From positions 1 to 64,000 of the forward strand of contig ONQB01000020.1 of NCBI GenBank assembly GCA_900319905.1: a stretch of DNA of 64,000 nt, in the 5' to 3' direction. Under the pieces are notes generated by a model. That model was not told where the DNA came from and searched no databases. It saw only the letters and a program-made list of their open reading frames with translations. Below, piece after piece: positions 44,922 through 53,190 of the stretch. This DNA is from an uncultured Prevotella sp. (GTDB lineage: Bacteria; Bacteroidota; Bacteroidia; Bacteroidales; Bacteroidaceae). The first letter of the stretch is position 1. The number at the start of each line of letters is the position of its first letter. Made by a program: the position numbers and the translations under genes.

Positions 44922-45545
44922 ATGCATATTGTCATTGCAGGGAACATAGGCAGCGGAAAGACAACGCTCACCCGCATGCTCGCCCATCACTACGGTTGGG
45001 AACCACGCATGGAGAGCGTCGTCAACAACCCCTACCTCTCCGATTACTATCAGGACATGAAGAGATGGGCGCTCAACCTCGAGGTGTTCTTCCTCAAGGA
45101 ACGCTTCCGAGACATCCTCGCCATCGAGCAATCCAAGAAGACCATCATCCAGGACCGCTCCATCTTCGAGGGAGTCTATATCTTCGCCGCCAACAACCAC
45201 GATATGGGCAACATGAGCGACCGGGACTTCGACACCTACATGGGACTGTTCAAGTCGATGATGATGGTCATAAACCAGCCCGACCTGCTCATCTATCTCA
45301 GAGCCACCGTCGACCACCTCGTTGACAACGTGCATAAACGCGGACGCGGATACGAGCAGAACATGAGGCTCGACTACCTCAGCAACCTCAACGAGCGATA
45401 CGACAAGTTCGTCAACAGCTACAAAGGAACAAAGCTCGTCATCGACGTCAACAACATCGACTTCGTCAGGTCACGGCAGGACTTTGCCGACATCGTGGAC
45501 AAGATCAACGACAAACTCGGCATACGACCCTCGACCCTCTTCTAA
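44922..45545 (+). CDS. Deoxynucleoside kinase, copy 1
   Basis: A 207-residue kinase that phosphorylates deoxynucleosides for salvage. P-loop MHIVIAGNIGSGKTTLT; IIQDRSIFEG carries the DRS motif of the dCK/dGK family; KRGRGYEQ is the lid region. Length is normal for bacterial dAK/dGK-type enzymes. The second copy follows 31 bases after its stop. The two proteins share the same fold but differ at the substrate-site segments (for example IFEGVYIFAANNHD here, IFEDARIFAPNLHD in copy 2), which suggests different base preference. Confidence 0.92.
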   Translation: MHIVIAGNIGSGKTTLTRMLAHHYGWEPRMESVVNNPYLSDYYQDMKRWALNLEVFFLKERFRDILAIEQSKKTIIQDRSIFEGVYIFAANNHDMGNMSDRDFDTYMGLFKSMMMVINQPDLLIYLRATVDHLVDNVHKRGRGYEQNMRLDYLSNLNERYDKFVNSYKGTKLVIDVNNIDFVRSRQDFADIVDKINDKLGIRPSTLF

Positions 45546-45576
45546 CAGACAACCATTAAGAAATCAACATATACTC

Positions 45577-46206
45577 ATGCATATCGCCATAGCTGGAAAC
45601 ATAGGCAGCGGAAAGACAACGCTCACCCGCATGCTCGCCCAACGGTACGGTTGGACACCACGTTACGAACCCGTCGACAACAACCCCTATCTGGAGGACT
45701 TCTATCAGGACATGCACCGGTGGGCATTCAATCTGCAAATCTATTTCCTCAACAAACGCTTCAAGGAAGTGGTGGAAATCGGACAAAGCAAAGATACCAT
45801 CATACAGGACCGTACCATCTTCGAAGACGCACGCATCTTCGCACCCAACCTGCACGACCAGGGATACATGAGCGACCGCGACTTCGACAACTATACCAAC
45901 TTGTTCGACCTTATGATGTCGCTCGTCAAATGCCCACAACTCATGATCTACATCCGGTCGTCCATCCCTACCCTCGTGCGACATATTGAAAAGCGCGGAC
46001 GAGGCTACGAGAAGAGCATACGCATCGACTATCTCACAGGACTGCAGCAACGATACGAGGACTGGATTGCCTCCTACAAAGGACCACTGCTCATCATCGA
46101 CGGTGACAACATCCACTTCGAAGAGTCGCCCGAGGACTTCCGCAAGATCACCGACATGATCGACAGCGCACTCTACGGACTCTTCCCTATCAAGGATCAG
46201 AAATAA
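45577..46206 (+). CDS. Deoxynucleoside kinase, copy 2
   Basis: A 209-residue paralogue of the preceding gene. I start at MHIAIAGNIGSGKTTLT because it aligns with copy 1; the longer frame to 45484 overlaps copy 1. It has the same P-loop, IIQDRTIFED and KRGRGYEK lid. At DNA level 44 bases around the P-loop codons (44943-44986 and 45598-45641) are identical, while the rest has diverged, which hints at gene conversion. Tandem dAK/dGK pairs in lactobacilli act as heterodimers, a useful model here. The pseudokinase gene starts 30 bases downstream. Confidence 0.92.
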   Translation: MHIAIAGNIGSGKTTLTRMLAQRYGWTPRYEPVDNNPYLEDFYQDMHRWAFNLQIYFLNKRFKEVVEIGQSKDTIIQDRTIFEDARIFAPNLHDQGYMSDRDFDNYTNLFDLMMSLVKCPQLMIYIRSSIPTLVRHIEKRGRGYEKSIRIDYLTGLQQRYEDWIASYKGPLLIIDGDNIHFEESPEDFRKITDMIDSALYGLFPIKDQK

Positions 46207-46236
46207 CAGACAGAACAAACACTATACGCAACTATC

Positions 46237-47418
46237 ATGGAAGAAATCAAGACTGACAGCATCAACCTCATTGCCACCGCAAACGACGGAGGGCAGAGCG
46301 TACTCTACGTGGGTTTGAAAGAAGCCTACAGAGACAAGCCGCAGTATGAGCGCTACTTGCGCAAGGAATTTGAGAAAAGCAAGGCACTCGACAACCCCAA
46401 CATCTTCCGACTGCTCGAGATCTCCGAGACTGAGAACTACGGGCTCGCCATCAAAACGGAATGGGAGGACAGCCGTACACTGGCCCAATGGCTCAAGGAA
46501 GCCGACCACAACGACGAAGAGAAGAAACGCATCATCCGGCAGGTGGCCTCTGCGCTGAGCTACATGCACAGCCAGGGTGTCGTGCACGGAGGCCTCAACA
46601 GCCACAACATCTTCATCACCCGCAAAGGCGATAACGTCAAGCTCCTGCTCGTGCACCTGCGCTACGTCGACAGCCTCAAGCAACCGGAGGAGACATTGAA
46701 GTACATTGCGCCAGAGGCCAAGGACGGTACCGTGGGACTCAACCCGCGTGCCGACATCTTCTCACTCGGCGTACTGCTCAAGGACCTCGGACTCGGTGAC
46801 GAATACCACAGCGTCATCACCACCAGCTGCAGCTTCGGACGCAACGACCGCTTCGATAGTGTCGAAAGCTTCCTCGAAGCCTTCGACCGACGTCACTACA
46901 CACGCACACCGGCCGAGGAAGAAACAGCCTCGCAGGGACCATCATCCTCGCGCATGCGCATCATCATCCTCGCTGCCATCGCCATCGCCATTGCCATCGC
47001 CGTCCCATTAATCGTGCACAACAGCAGTGAGAGCACGGCCGACAACCAGCAGACAGAGCAGACCGACAGCGCTGCCAACAACGAGCAGAACAACACCGAC
47101 GAACAGCAGGCTGCCGCTCAGCCCGCACCCGACACGGCACAGCAGACAGCACCCACCGACCAGGCTGCCCCGGCCGACCAAACCGCACAAGGCGGATATA
47201 CTGGCGACGAGGCTTTCCTCAACGACTTGCTGCCGCAGATGAAGGCTGACCTCGACAAGATCTACGCGCAGGCTCCCGACCCCGAGACCGCACAGCGTAA
47301 GGTGGCCGTCTACTACAAAGGCTTGAGAAACGTACTGCGCAAGCGTCATCTGAAGATTGCTCAGCTCGATGCCTTCGACAAGGCCTTTGCAGCCTACATC
47401 CAGCAGAAGAAACAATAA
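46237..47418 (+). CDS. Membrane-anchored protein with a degenerate Ser/Thr kinase domain
   Basis: A 393-residue protein. Residues about 8-220 follow the eukaryotic-type kinase fold (YIAPEA at 156-161, RADIFSLGVLL at 171-181), but the catalytic HRDLKPxN loop reads HGGLNSHN (117-124), the DFG aspartate is absent (LVHLR at 138-142) and no glycine-rich loop is seen. It is therefore a pseudokinase. A transmembrane helix lies at 241-260, followed by a Gln/Pro/Ala-rich linker (about 262-325) and an extracytoplasmic helical domain of about 70 residues. It may sense or scaffold. It overlaps no neighbour and lies between the kinases and the TPR gene, 9 bases before the latter. Confidence 0.82.
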   Translation: MEEIKTDSINLIATANDGGQSVLYVGLKEAYRDKPQYERYLRKEFEKSKALDNPNIFRLLEISETENYGLAIKTEWEDSRTLAQWLKEADHNDEEKKRIIRQVASALSYMHSQGVVHGGLNSHNIFITRKGDNVKLLLVHLRYVDSLKQPEETLKYIAPEAKDGTVGLNPRADIFSLGVLLKDLGLGDEYHSVITTSCSFGRNDRFDSVESFLEAFDRRHYTRTPAEEETASQGPSSSRMRIIILAAIAIAIAIAVPLIVHNSSESTADNQQTEQTDSAANNEQNNTDEQQAAAQPAPDTAQQTAPTDQAAPADQTAQGGYTGDEAFLNDLLPQMKADLDKIYAQAPDPETAQRKVAVYYKGLRNVLRKRHLKIAQLDAFDKAFAAYIQQKKQ

Positions 47419-47427
47419 CCACTGCGC

Positions 47428-48135
47428 ATGACAAGGAAACGACACTTCCGGCAACGCCTGCTCTTATTGGGCACGGCGCTGCCGCTATGGGCCTGTACAG
47501 CCATGGCGCAAACCACCACGCCTCCGGCTAACGCACTGCGAGACAGCCTGCATAAGGCTGCCGATGCGCTGGCCTATTATCCCGACTCCATCGACCTGCG
47601 ATTGCGCAAGGCACGGTGGAACATGGAACTACGTGAATGGCAAAACGCCAAGAACGAATACGACATCGTGCTCAACAGAGAGCCCACCAACGTGGCCGCG
47701 CTCTACTATCGGGCTTACTGCAACGACCGTCTTGGACGTTACAACTTCGCGCGTCTTGACTACCAGAACATGCTCACCATCGTGCCCGGCAACTTTGAGG
47801 CACGTCTTGGCTTGGCCCTGCTCAATGAGAAGGACCACCACTACACCGAGGCGCTCGACGGCATCAACCAGCTCGTGGCCGCTCATCCGGACTCAGCTGT
47901 GGCCTGGGCAGCCAGGGCAGGCATCGAGCAGGAACGCGGCATGAACGAACTGGCTGAGTACGACTACGGCGAGGCTCTCAAGCGCGATCCCAACAACAAG
48001 GACTACCTGCTCACACGCGCCGACCTGCGCATCAAGCTTGGCAACTATGCCGAAGCCCGCCGCGACCTCGACCGTTTGGTCACCCTCGGCACCCCCAAGG
48101 CTGCCCTGAAAGAGTGGTACGGGAAGCTGAAGTAG
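47428..48135 (+). CDS. Secreted TPR-repeat protein
   Basis: A 235-residue protein with a signal peptide of about 28 residues (LLLLGTALPLWACTAMAQT; the cysteine could make it a lipoprotein but the AMAQ cut site is stronger). Four to five TPR units follow (WNMELREWQNAKNEYDIVLN, NVAALYYRAYCNDRLGRYNF, NKDYLLTRADLRIKLGNYAE). It probably scaffolds an envelope complex, perhaps with the extracytoplasmic domain of the pseudokinase whose gene ends 9 bases upstream. A family B array of about 255 bases follows directly. Confidence 0.85.
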   Translation: MTRKRHFRQRLLLLGTALPLWACTAMAQTTTPPANALRDSLHKAADALAYYPDSIDLRLRKARWNMELREWQNAKNEYDIVLNREPTNVAALYYRAYCNDRLGRYNFARLDYQNMLTIVPGNFEARLGLALLNEKDHHYTEALDGINQLVAAHPDSAVAWAARAGIEQERGMNELAEYDYGEALKRDPNNKDYLLTRADLRIKLGNYAEARRDLDRLVTLGTPKAALKEWYGKLK

Positions 48136-48388
48136 TGCCTACCAGTGCCTACCCCGCCTACCAGTGCCTACCCCGCCTACCAGCGCCTATAGTGCCTACT
48201 AGTGCCTACCCCGCCTACCAGTGCCTATAGCGCCTACTAGTGCCTACCCCGCCTACCAGCGCCTATAGTGCCTACCAGTGCCTATAGCGCCTACTAGTGC
48301 CTACCCCGCCTACCAGTGCCTACCCCGCCTACCAGTGCCTACCCCGCCTACCAGCGCCTATAGTGCCTACCAGTGCCTACCCCGCCTA
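48134..48388. repeat. Repeat family B array (GCCTAC/GCCTAT)
   Basis: About 26 copies of GCCTA followed by C or T, spaced by CAGT, CCC, AGT or TAGT, between the TPR gene stop and the phosphatase start. The largest family B array in the window and the one with the most AGT-type spacers. Confidence 0.92.
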
Positions 48389-48402
48389 CAAAAAAGATAA
48401 TC

Positions 48403-49707
48403 ATGAAGCATTTTCTCCCCTATTCTTTGAGTGCAGTCCTCTGCCTCATCATCATCCCCTTCATCTCCGCCAGTGCTCAACAAACCAGGACGGAGATAGC
48501 CAAGGACCAACGGCTGGCCGCCGCCAACTACCGCGACTACCCCACCCCCACCAAGGCACTCACGCCTGCGCCGGCCGGCTACCAGCCATTCTACATCAGC
48601 CACTACGGCCGCCACGGCTCACGATGGCTCATCGGTCCAAACGCCTTCGACAAGCCCTATGCCGCGCTGACCAAGGCCGATTCCTTGGGCAAGCTCACAC
48701 CACGCGGACGTGAGGTGCTGGCCACCGTCAAGGCCATGCGTGACAACGGACGCAGCCGCGAAGGCGAACTCACACCCTTAGGAGCCGAACAGCACCGCGC
48801 CATCGCCAAACGTATGTACGAGCACTTCCCACAGGTGTTCGCCGGCAAGACGCATGTCGACGCCCGCTCCACAGTGGTCATACGCTGCATCCTGTCCATG
48901 GAGAACGAACTGCTACAGTTAGCAGCACTTAATCCACAGCTCACGTTCACTCACGACGCCAGCTACCACGACATGTACTTCATGAACGATCAGGAATCGC
49001 CCTTCAACAAGCTGCGTAACACCCAAGCCGTGAAGGACAGCTTGAAAGCCTTCAACGAGCGCCACAACGACTTCACCCACATGCTGCGCACCGTGTTCAA
49101 CGACACTGCCTACGCCAACCGCATGGCTAAGACCGACTTGGCCTTCCGCCTGTGGAACATGTGCATCGACCTCGACAACACTGAACTGCGCCATCACTTC
49201 AAGCCGCTTTACGACCTGTTCTCCACCGACGAAACTTACAACGCCTGGTTACAGAACAACGCTTACTGGTATTGCGCATCTGGTCCCAACAAGATCACCA
49301 ACGGCGCCGGCATGTACATGCAAGCCAACCTTCTACGCCGTTTCTTAGCCGACGCCGATTCCTGCGTACAGCTGCAGCACCCCGGTGCACAACTGCGATT
49401 CGCCCACGAGAGCACGGTGCTGCCCTTTGTCTGCCTGCTCAACATCAACGGCTTCGGCAATCCACGCTCAGGCCTAGACAACCTCGACAAGGAAGGATGG
49501 GCCTCCTACCGCGTCTTCCCCATGGCCTGCAACGTGCAGTTCATCTTCTACCGCTCAGCCAAACACAACGACATCCTCGTCAAGATACTGCTCAACGAGG
49601 AAGAAGCTACACTGCCCGTCAAGACTGACTGCGCACCTTATTATCACTGGAACGACGTGCGTGCCTACATGCAACACCTCCTCAGCAGCGTCCCCCACGT
49701 GGACTAA
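48403..49707 (+). CDS. Secreted histidine-type phosphatase, MINPP/phytase-like
   Basis: A 434-residue periplasmic or outer-surface phosphatase. I start at MKHFLPYSLS (48403) because it opens a clean signal peptide ending ISASAQ; the longer frame reads into the repeat array. The histidine phosphatase motif YGRHGSR has the nucleophile His at residue 71; the C-terminal LRFAHESTVLP supplies the His-Glu proton-donor pair. Size and motif arrangement (HE rather than HD) resemble multiple inositol-polyphosphate phosphatases described in Bacteroides. Substrate could be phytate or other phosphate monoesters, including nucleotides released by the neighbouring nuclease. Confidence 0.85.
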   Translation: MKHFLPYSLSAVLCLIIIPFISASAQQTRTEIAKDQRLAAANYRDYPTPTKALTPAPAGYQPFYISHYGRHGSRWLIGPNAFDKPYAALTKADSLGKLTPRGREVLATVKAMRDNGRSREGELTPLGAEQHRAIAKRMYEHFPQVFAGKTHVDARSTVVIRCILSMENELLQLAALNPQLTFTHDASYHDMYFMNDQESPFNKLRNTQAVKDSLKAFNERHNDFTHMLRTVFNDTAYANRMAKTDLAFRLWNMCIDLDNTELRHHFKPLYDLFSTDETYNAWLQNNAYWYCASGPNKITNGAGMYMQANLLRRFLADADSCVQLQHPGAQLRFAHESTVLPFVCLLNINGFGNPRSGLDNLDKEGWASYRVFPMACNVQFIFYRSAKHNDILVKILLNEEEATLPVKTDCAPYYHWNDVRAYMQHLLSSVPHVD

Positions 49708-49737
49708 TGCTCCCGTTCCTCCAATACTTCCATCTTC

Positions 49738-50634
49738 ATGCCCAAAAAGAAGCCTCAAGCCTCCGGTGCCAGCTTTGCGGTAGGCCTCATCATCGCCGTC
49801 GTCGCTTATTTCTACATCCAACGCACCGACAGCAGTGACGCAGCCATCACCACAGCAGAAGCCACATCCACCGCAGAGACCACATCCGCCCCTTCGAACG
49901 ACAAGGAGCAGGCCACAGACCTCACCGACTACCACGTCGGCGACGACCTGCGTTTCGCCATGCCCACCACACCCAAGAAGATGCCGGAGCAACTCCTGGT
50001 CAACGACGCCTACGTGAGTAGCTTCAACCGCGAGACACTCATGCCCAACTGGGTGGCCTGGTGCCTCACCGCCGACCATGCCGACGGTCCCGTAAAGCGG
50101 AAGGGCGTAAAGTTCACCGAGGACGACCGCGTGGCCTCACGTTACCGCGTCACCACCTACGACTACATGCAGTCCGGCTACGACCGTGGCCACATGTGTC
50201 CGGCCGGCGACAACAAATGGAGTGAGGCTGCCATGGAGCAATGCTTTCTCATGACCAATATGTGTCCGCAGGACCATGGTCTCAACATCGGTGACTGGAA
50301 CGAGATGGAGTCACAGTGCCGGCGATGGGCAAAGGAATACGGCAAGATCTACATCGTCTGCGGTCCCATCCTCTACCGGGGTCAGCACAGCCACATCGGG
50401 CAACAACATAAGGTCACTGTGCCCGAAGCATTCTTCAAGGTGGTGCTGTGCATGAGCGGCAAACCGAAAGGCATCGGCTTCATCTACCGCAACACCGACG
50501 GCAACCGGCCCAAAGGCGACTACATCAACTCCATTGACCAAGTGGAACGCATCACCGGACTCGACTTCTTCCCCTCACTGCCCGACAACATCGAGAAGCG
50601 TGTCGAAGCCGAAGCCGACCTCAGCGAATGGTAA
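49738..50634 (+). CDS. DNA/RNA non-specific endonuclease, membrane-anchored
   Basis: A 298-residue nuclease of the His-Me finger (NUC1/NucA) family. An N-terminal membrane helix (about 9-24, FAVGLIIAVVAYFYIQ) likely anchors or exports it. The active site is DRGHMCPAGDNKW at about 158-170 with the catalytic His, and the metal-ligand Asn lies in the downstream QCFLMTNMCPQDHGLN. It probably degrades nucleic acid outside the cytoplasm. It starts 30 bases after the phosphatase gene and shares its direction, which fits a nucleic-acid salvage function with the upstream deoxynucleoside kinases. Confidence 0.9.
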   Translation: MPKKKPQASGASFAVGLIIAVVAYFYIQRTDSSDAAITTAEATSTAETTSAPSNDKEQATDLTDYHVGDDLRFAMPTTPKKMPEQLLVNDAYVSSFNRETLMPNWVAWCLTADHADGPVKRKGVKFTEDDRVASRYRVTTYDYMQSGYDRGHMCPAGDNKWSEAAMEQCFLMTNMCPQDHGLNIGDWNEMESQCRRWAKEYGKIYIVCGPILYRGQHSHIGQQHKVTVPEAFFKVVLCMSGKPKGIGFIYRNTDGNRPKGDYINSIDQVERITGLDFFPSLPDNIEKRVEAEADLSEW

Positions 50635-50642
50635 AGACTTGA

Positions 50643-50843
50643 ATGCCTACCCCGCCTACTAGCGCCTACCTCGCCTACCCTGCCTACCTCGCCTACTAGC
50701 GCCTACCTTGCCTACTAGCGCCTACCCCGCCTACCTTGCCTACCCCGCCTACCTTGCCTACTAGCGCCTACCCTGCCTACCCCGCCTACCTTGCCTACCT
50801 TGCCTACCTTGCCTACCTTGCCTACTAGCGCCTACCCCGCCTA
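50643..50843. repeat. Repeat family B array (GCCTAC)
   Basis: About 22 copies of GCCTAC spaced by CCC, CTT, CTC, CCT or TAGC, between the nuclease stop and the rpoD promoter. Confidence 0.92.
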
Positions 50844-50906
50844 CTCTCACAATCATTACAATTTGCCAACAGATTCATCATATTTGTTTATAAAAGCAAG
50901 AAATAT

Positions 50907-50938
50907 TTTGGCAATTTGGTAAAAACATCGTACCTTTG
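50907..50938 (+). promoter_or_regulatory. rpoD promoter
   Basis: TTTG at 50907-50910 and TACCTTTG at 50931-50938, spacer 20, full consensus match. The sigma factor gene is thus likely read by its own product. Confidence 0.8.
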
Positions 50939-50976
50939 TTGCCAAACAATAAAGCCTGATCACAAATTCTATTGAA

Positions 50977-51855
50977 ATGAGACAACTGAAAATACAGAAA
51001 GCTATTACCAGCCGCAACAATGAGGCACTTGACCGTTATCTTACCGAGATAGCGCGAGAACCTTTGCTCACTCCAGAAGAAGAAGCCGAGCTTGCCGCTA
51101 AGGTACATGCCGGAGGTAAGGAAGGTGAGAAGGCCCGTGACAAACTGGTCCGGTCAAACCTTCGTTTTGTAGTTTCCGTTGCAAAGCAATATCAGCATCA
51201 AGGCATTTCCCTCACCGACCTCATCGACGAGGGCAACATGGGACTGGTGAAGGCTGCGGAAAAGTTCGATGAGACCCGCGGTTTTAAGTTCATCTCCTAT
51301 GCCGTATGGTGGATCCGTCAGAGCATCATGGAAGCACTGGCCGTGAAGAGCCGCATCATCCGTGTGCCTCTCAACCAGACAGGCATGGCGCTGAAGGTGA
51401 ACCGCGCACAGGATGAGTTCATGCAGAAGAACGGCCGCATGCCGTCGGTACATGAGCTGTCCGTGGCCACCGGACTCGACGAGGAGACCATCGAGGCGGC
51501 ACGCGACGTCAATCATCATACAACAAGCATCGACGCGCCATTGGGCACCGACGACGACAGCGACAACACCATCGGCGACATGCTGTCATCCGACGACAAC
51601 GCGTTCAAGTCAGACAGCAACGTCGACCAAGAGTCCATGCGCACATTCATCGAGGACCTGCTCAAGGAGGTGCTCAACGAACGCGAGCAGCACATCGTGA
51701 AAGAATCGTTTGGCCTGGGCTGCGTCGAAAAAAGCCTTGAAGAGATTGCCGACGAGATGGGCATGACACGTGAGCGCATCCGTCAAGTGCGCGAGAAAGC
51801 CATCCGCAAAATCAAGCACAGTCCTGCTGCTAAGATGCTAAAGCAATACCTTTAA
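50977..51855 (+). CDS. rpoD: Primary RNA polymerase sigma factor
   Basis: A 292-residue sigma-70 factor. Region 1.2 (LDRYLTEIAREPLLTPEEE), region 2 (DLIDEGNMGLVKAAEKFDE, FKFISYAVWWIRQSI), region 3 (AQDEFMQKNGRMPSVHEL) and region 4 (LEEIADEMGMTRERIRQVRE) are all present; the large region 1.1 of proteobacterial RpoD is missing, as is normal in Bacteroidetes. This lineage's primary sigma factor reads TTTG/TAnnTTTG promoters, the pattern seen upstream of many genes in this window. Monocistronic with a family A repeat after it. Confidence 0.96.
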   Translation: MRQLKIQKAITSRNNEALDRYLTEIAREPLLTPEEEAELAAKVHAGGKEGEKARDKLVRSNLRFVVSVAKQYQHQGISLTDLIDEGNMGLVKAAEKFDETRGFKFISYAVWWIRQSIMEALAVKSRIIRVPLNQTGMALKVNRAQDEFMQKNGRMPSVHELSVATGLDEETIEAARDVNHHTTSIDAPLGTDDDSDNTIGDMLSSDDNAFKSDSNVDQESMRTFIEDLLKEVLNEREQHIVKESFGLGCVEKSLEEIADEMGMTRERIRQVREKAIRKIKHSPAAKMLKQYL

Positions 51856-51872
51856 TAGGAGTTTCTATAATA

Positions 51873-52019
51873 GAAGTCCGGAAGTTCAGTCATATGCATA
51901 AGCAACGGCAACCTGCAGGTATAACCATTGTAATGACTGGACTTCCGGACTTCTATCCATCAAGGTATAACCATTGTAATGACTGGACTTCCGGACTTCT
52001 GTACTTCTGGACTTCTATT
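51873..52019. repeat. Repeat family A element after rpoD
   Basis: Starts GAAGTCCGGAAGTTCAGTCA and TATGCATAAGC, then two copies of GGTATAACCATTGTAATGAC, each followed by TGGACTTCCGGACTTCT. It lies between the convergent rpoD and glucosaminidase genes. Confidence 0.85.
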
Positions 52020-52562
52020 CTAGTTATCCAACTGCTCAGCTATGCGGCGCACCTTTCCCGTATAGCCTTTGTCTTCCGCATAGCCAATGCGGCGCAGGAA
52101 GGTATAGTAATCACCGCCATCGTATTTATATTGCACGTCATCGCGATAGGCCTTTACCGACTGTTCCCAGTTGTCGAACACATAGTAACTGCCGTCGCTC
52201 GGATGTCGCAAGCCAAAGAGGTTATGTCCTTCCATACACAACTGACTTGTGAAGTGGCCTGTCTCAAGAATGGCCTGCGCTGCGACGATATGCGGGCATT
52301 TCACGTCATACTTCTCAAGTACGGCAAGAAGATTCTCCAGCGTCAGCTCCGACACCGGCAACACTCCGTCAAACTCCATGCTCTCAGGCAACACCAATGG
52401 GTCAGCAGGTTTGCTGGCACGGCCCACAGGCGCGGAAGCAGGCAGTGCATCAGGCATAGGAAGTGATGCGGAAGGCAACCGGTCGGCCAGCACAGGAAGA
52501 GCGGTTGACAAGGAAAGAACGACTGTCAAAGAAAGAACTGAAAAAAGTTGTTTTACCTTCAT
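52020..52562 (-). CDS. Secreted glucosaminidase-domain protein
   Basis: A 180-residue protein with a signal peptide at about 1-26 (LSLSTALPVLA). Residues about 75-180 match the flagellar-FlgJ/Lyz2-type glucosaminidase domain: the catalytic glutamate is in AQAILETGHFTSQLC, followed by GHNLFGLRHPSDGSYYVFDN and the AYRDDVQYKYD tail. It likely cuts peptidoglycan glycan strands. It is short, with no LysM or SH3 cell-wall module. Convergent with rpoD across a family A repeat. Confidence 0.88.
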   Translation of the reverse strand: MKVKQLFSVLSLTVVLSLSTALPVLADRLPSASLPMPDALPASAPVGRASKPADPLVLPESMEFDGVLPVSELTLENLLAVLEKYDVKCPHIVAAQAILETGHFTSQLCMEGHNLFGLRHPSDGSYYVFDNWEQSVKAYRDDVQYKYDGGDYYTFLRRIGYAEDKGYTGKVRRIAEQLDN

Positions 52563-52729
52563 TATGACGTGATTTTATCTATAAAACGTAAGACCACGTC
52601 CCTTTATTGTGACAAATCAAAAAAAATCATCCCTTGCCGTAGAAGAACAACGACAAGGGGGAAGATGAGGGCGGGCCGGCGACCCGTCCCTTGTGGTGGG
52701 AAGTGGGAACGAACTCCGTTCGGCGCCAA

Positions 52730-53014
52730 TTAGCAGTGCTTGCGGGAATAGATGTTCATGTTGTCAGAAGCCTTAAACGTGATTTTGTCGTGGGCCTCGA
52801 TCGTGATTTTCTCCTTCGTCTGAGGATTGACACCCTGACGGGCAGCCACCTTCTTGACAAAGAAACGGCCGAAATCAGGCAACACCAGTTCACCGTCGCC
52901 CTCCGTGAGGTTATCGGCAATCACACCCAGCATTGCATTCACATATTTGGCAGCATCGGCCTTAGAGCCTTCCGTCCGCTCTGCCACGCGGGCAATGAGA
53001 TCAGTTCTGTTCAT
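52730..53014 (-). CDS. HU-family DNA-binding protein
   Basis: A 94-residue nucleoid protein. I start at MNRTDLIARVAERTEG because HU proteins begin this way. GDGELVLPDFGRFFVKKVAARQGVNPQTK holds the beta arm with the conserved proline-containing tip (GVNPQT). Such proteins bend DNA and pack the chromosome. A minus-strand TAACTTTG at 53039-53046 lies 25 bases upstream of the start. The gap 52563-52729 between it and the glucosaminidase shows no gene. Confidence 0.93.
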   Translation of the reverse strand: MNRTDLIARVAERTEGSKADAAKYVNAMLGVIADNLTEGDGELVLPDFGRFFVKKVAARQGVNPQTKEKITIEAHDKITFKASDNMNIYSRKHC

Positions 53015-53097
53015 AGCGATAGTAATTTTATGGGAATGCAAAGTTAATCAAATTTTGTCGCAGCACCAATGAAATCGCCCATCTTTTTCATTCCCTA

Positions 53098-53190
53098 TCT
53101 TGCCTACCCAGCCTATCTTGCCTACCCCGCCTACCTTGCCTATCTTGCCTACCCAGCCTACCATTGCCTACCCAGCCTACCATTGCCTAG
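53098..53190. repeat. Repeat family B array (GCCTAC/GCCTAT)
   Basis: About 10 copies of GCCTAC or GCCTAT spaced by CCA, CTT or CCC, between the HU gene and the 3' end of the DUF5686 gene. It overlaps that gene's stop region by a few bases. Confidence 0.88.
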
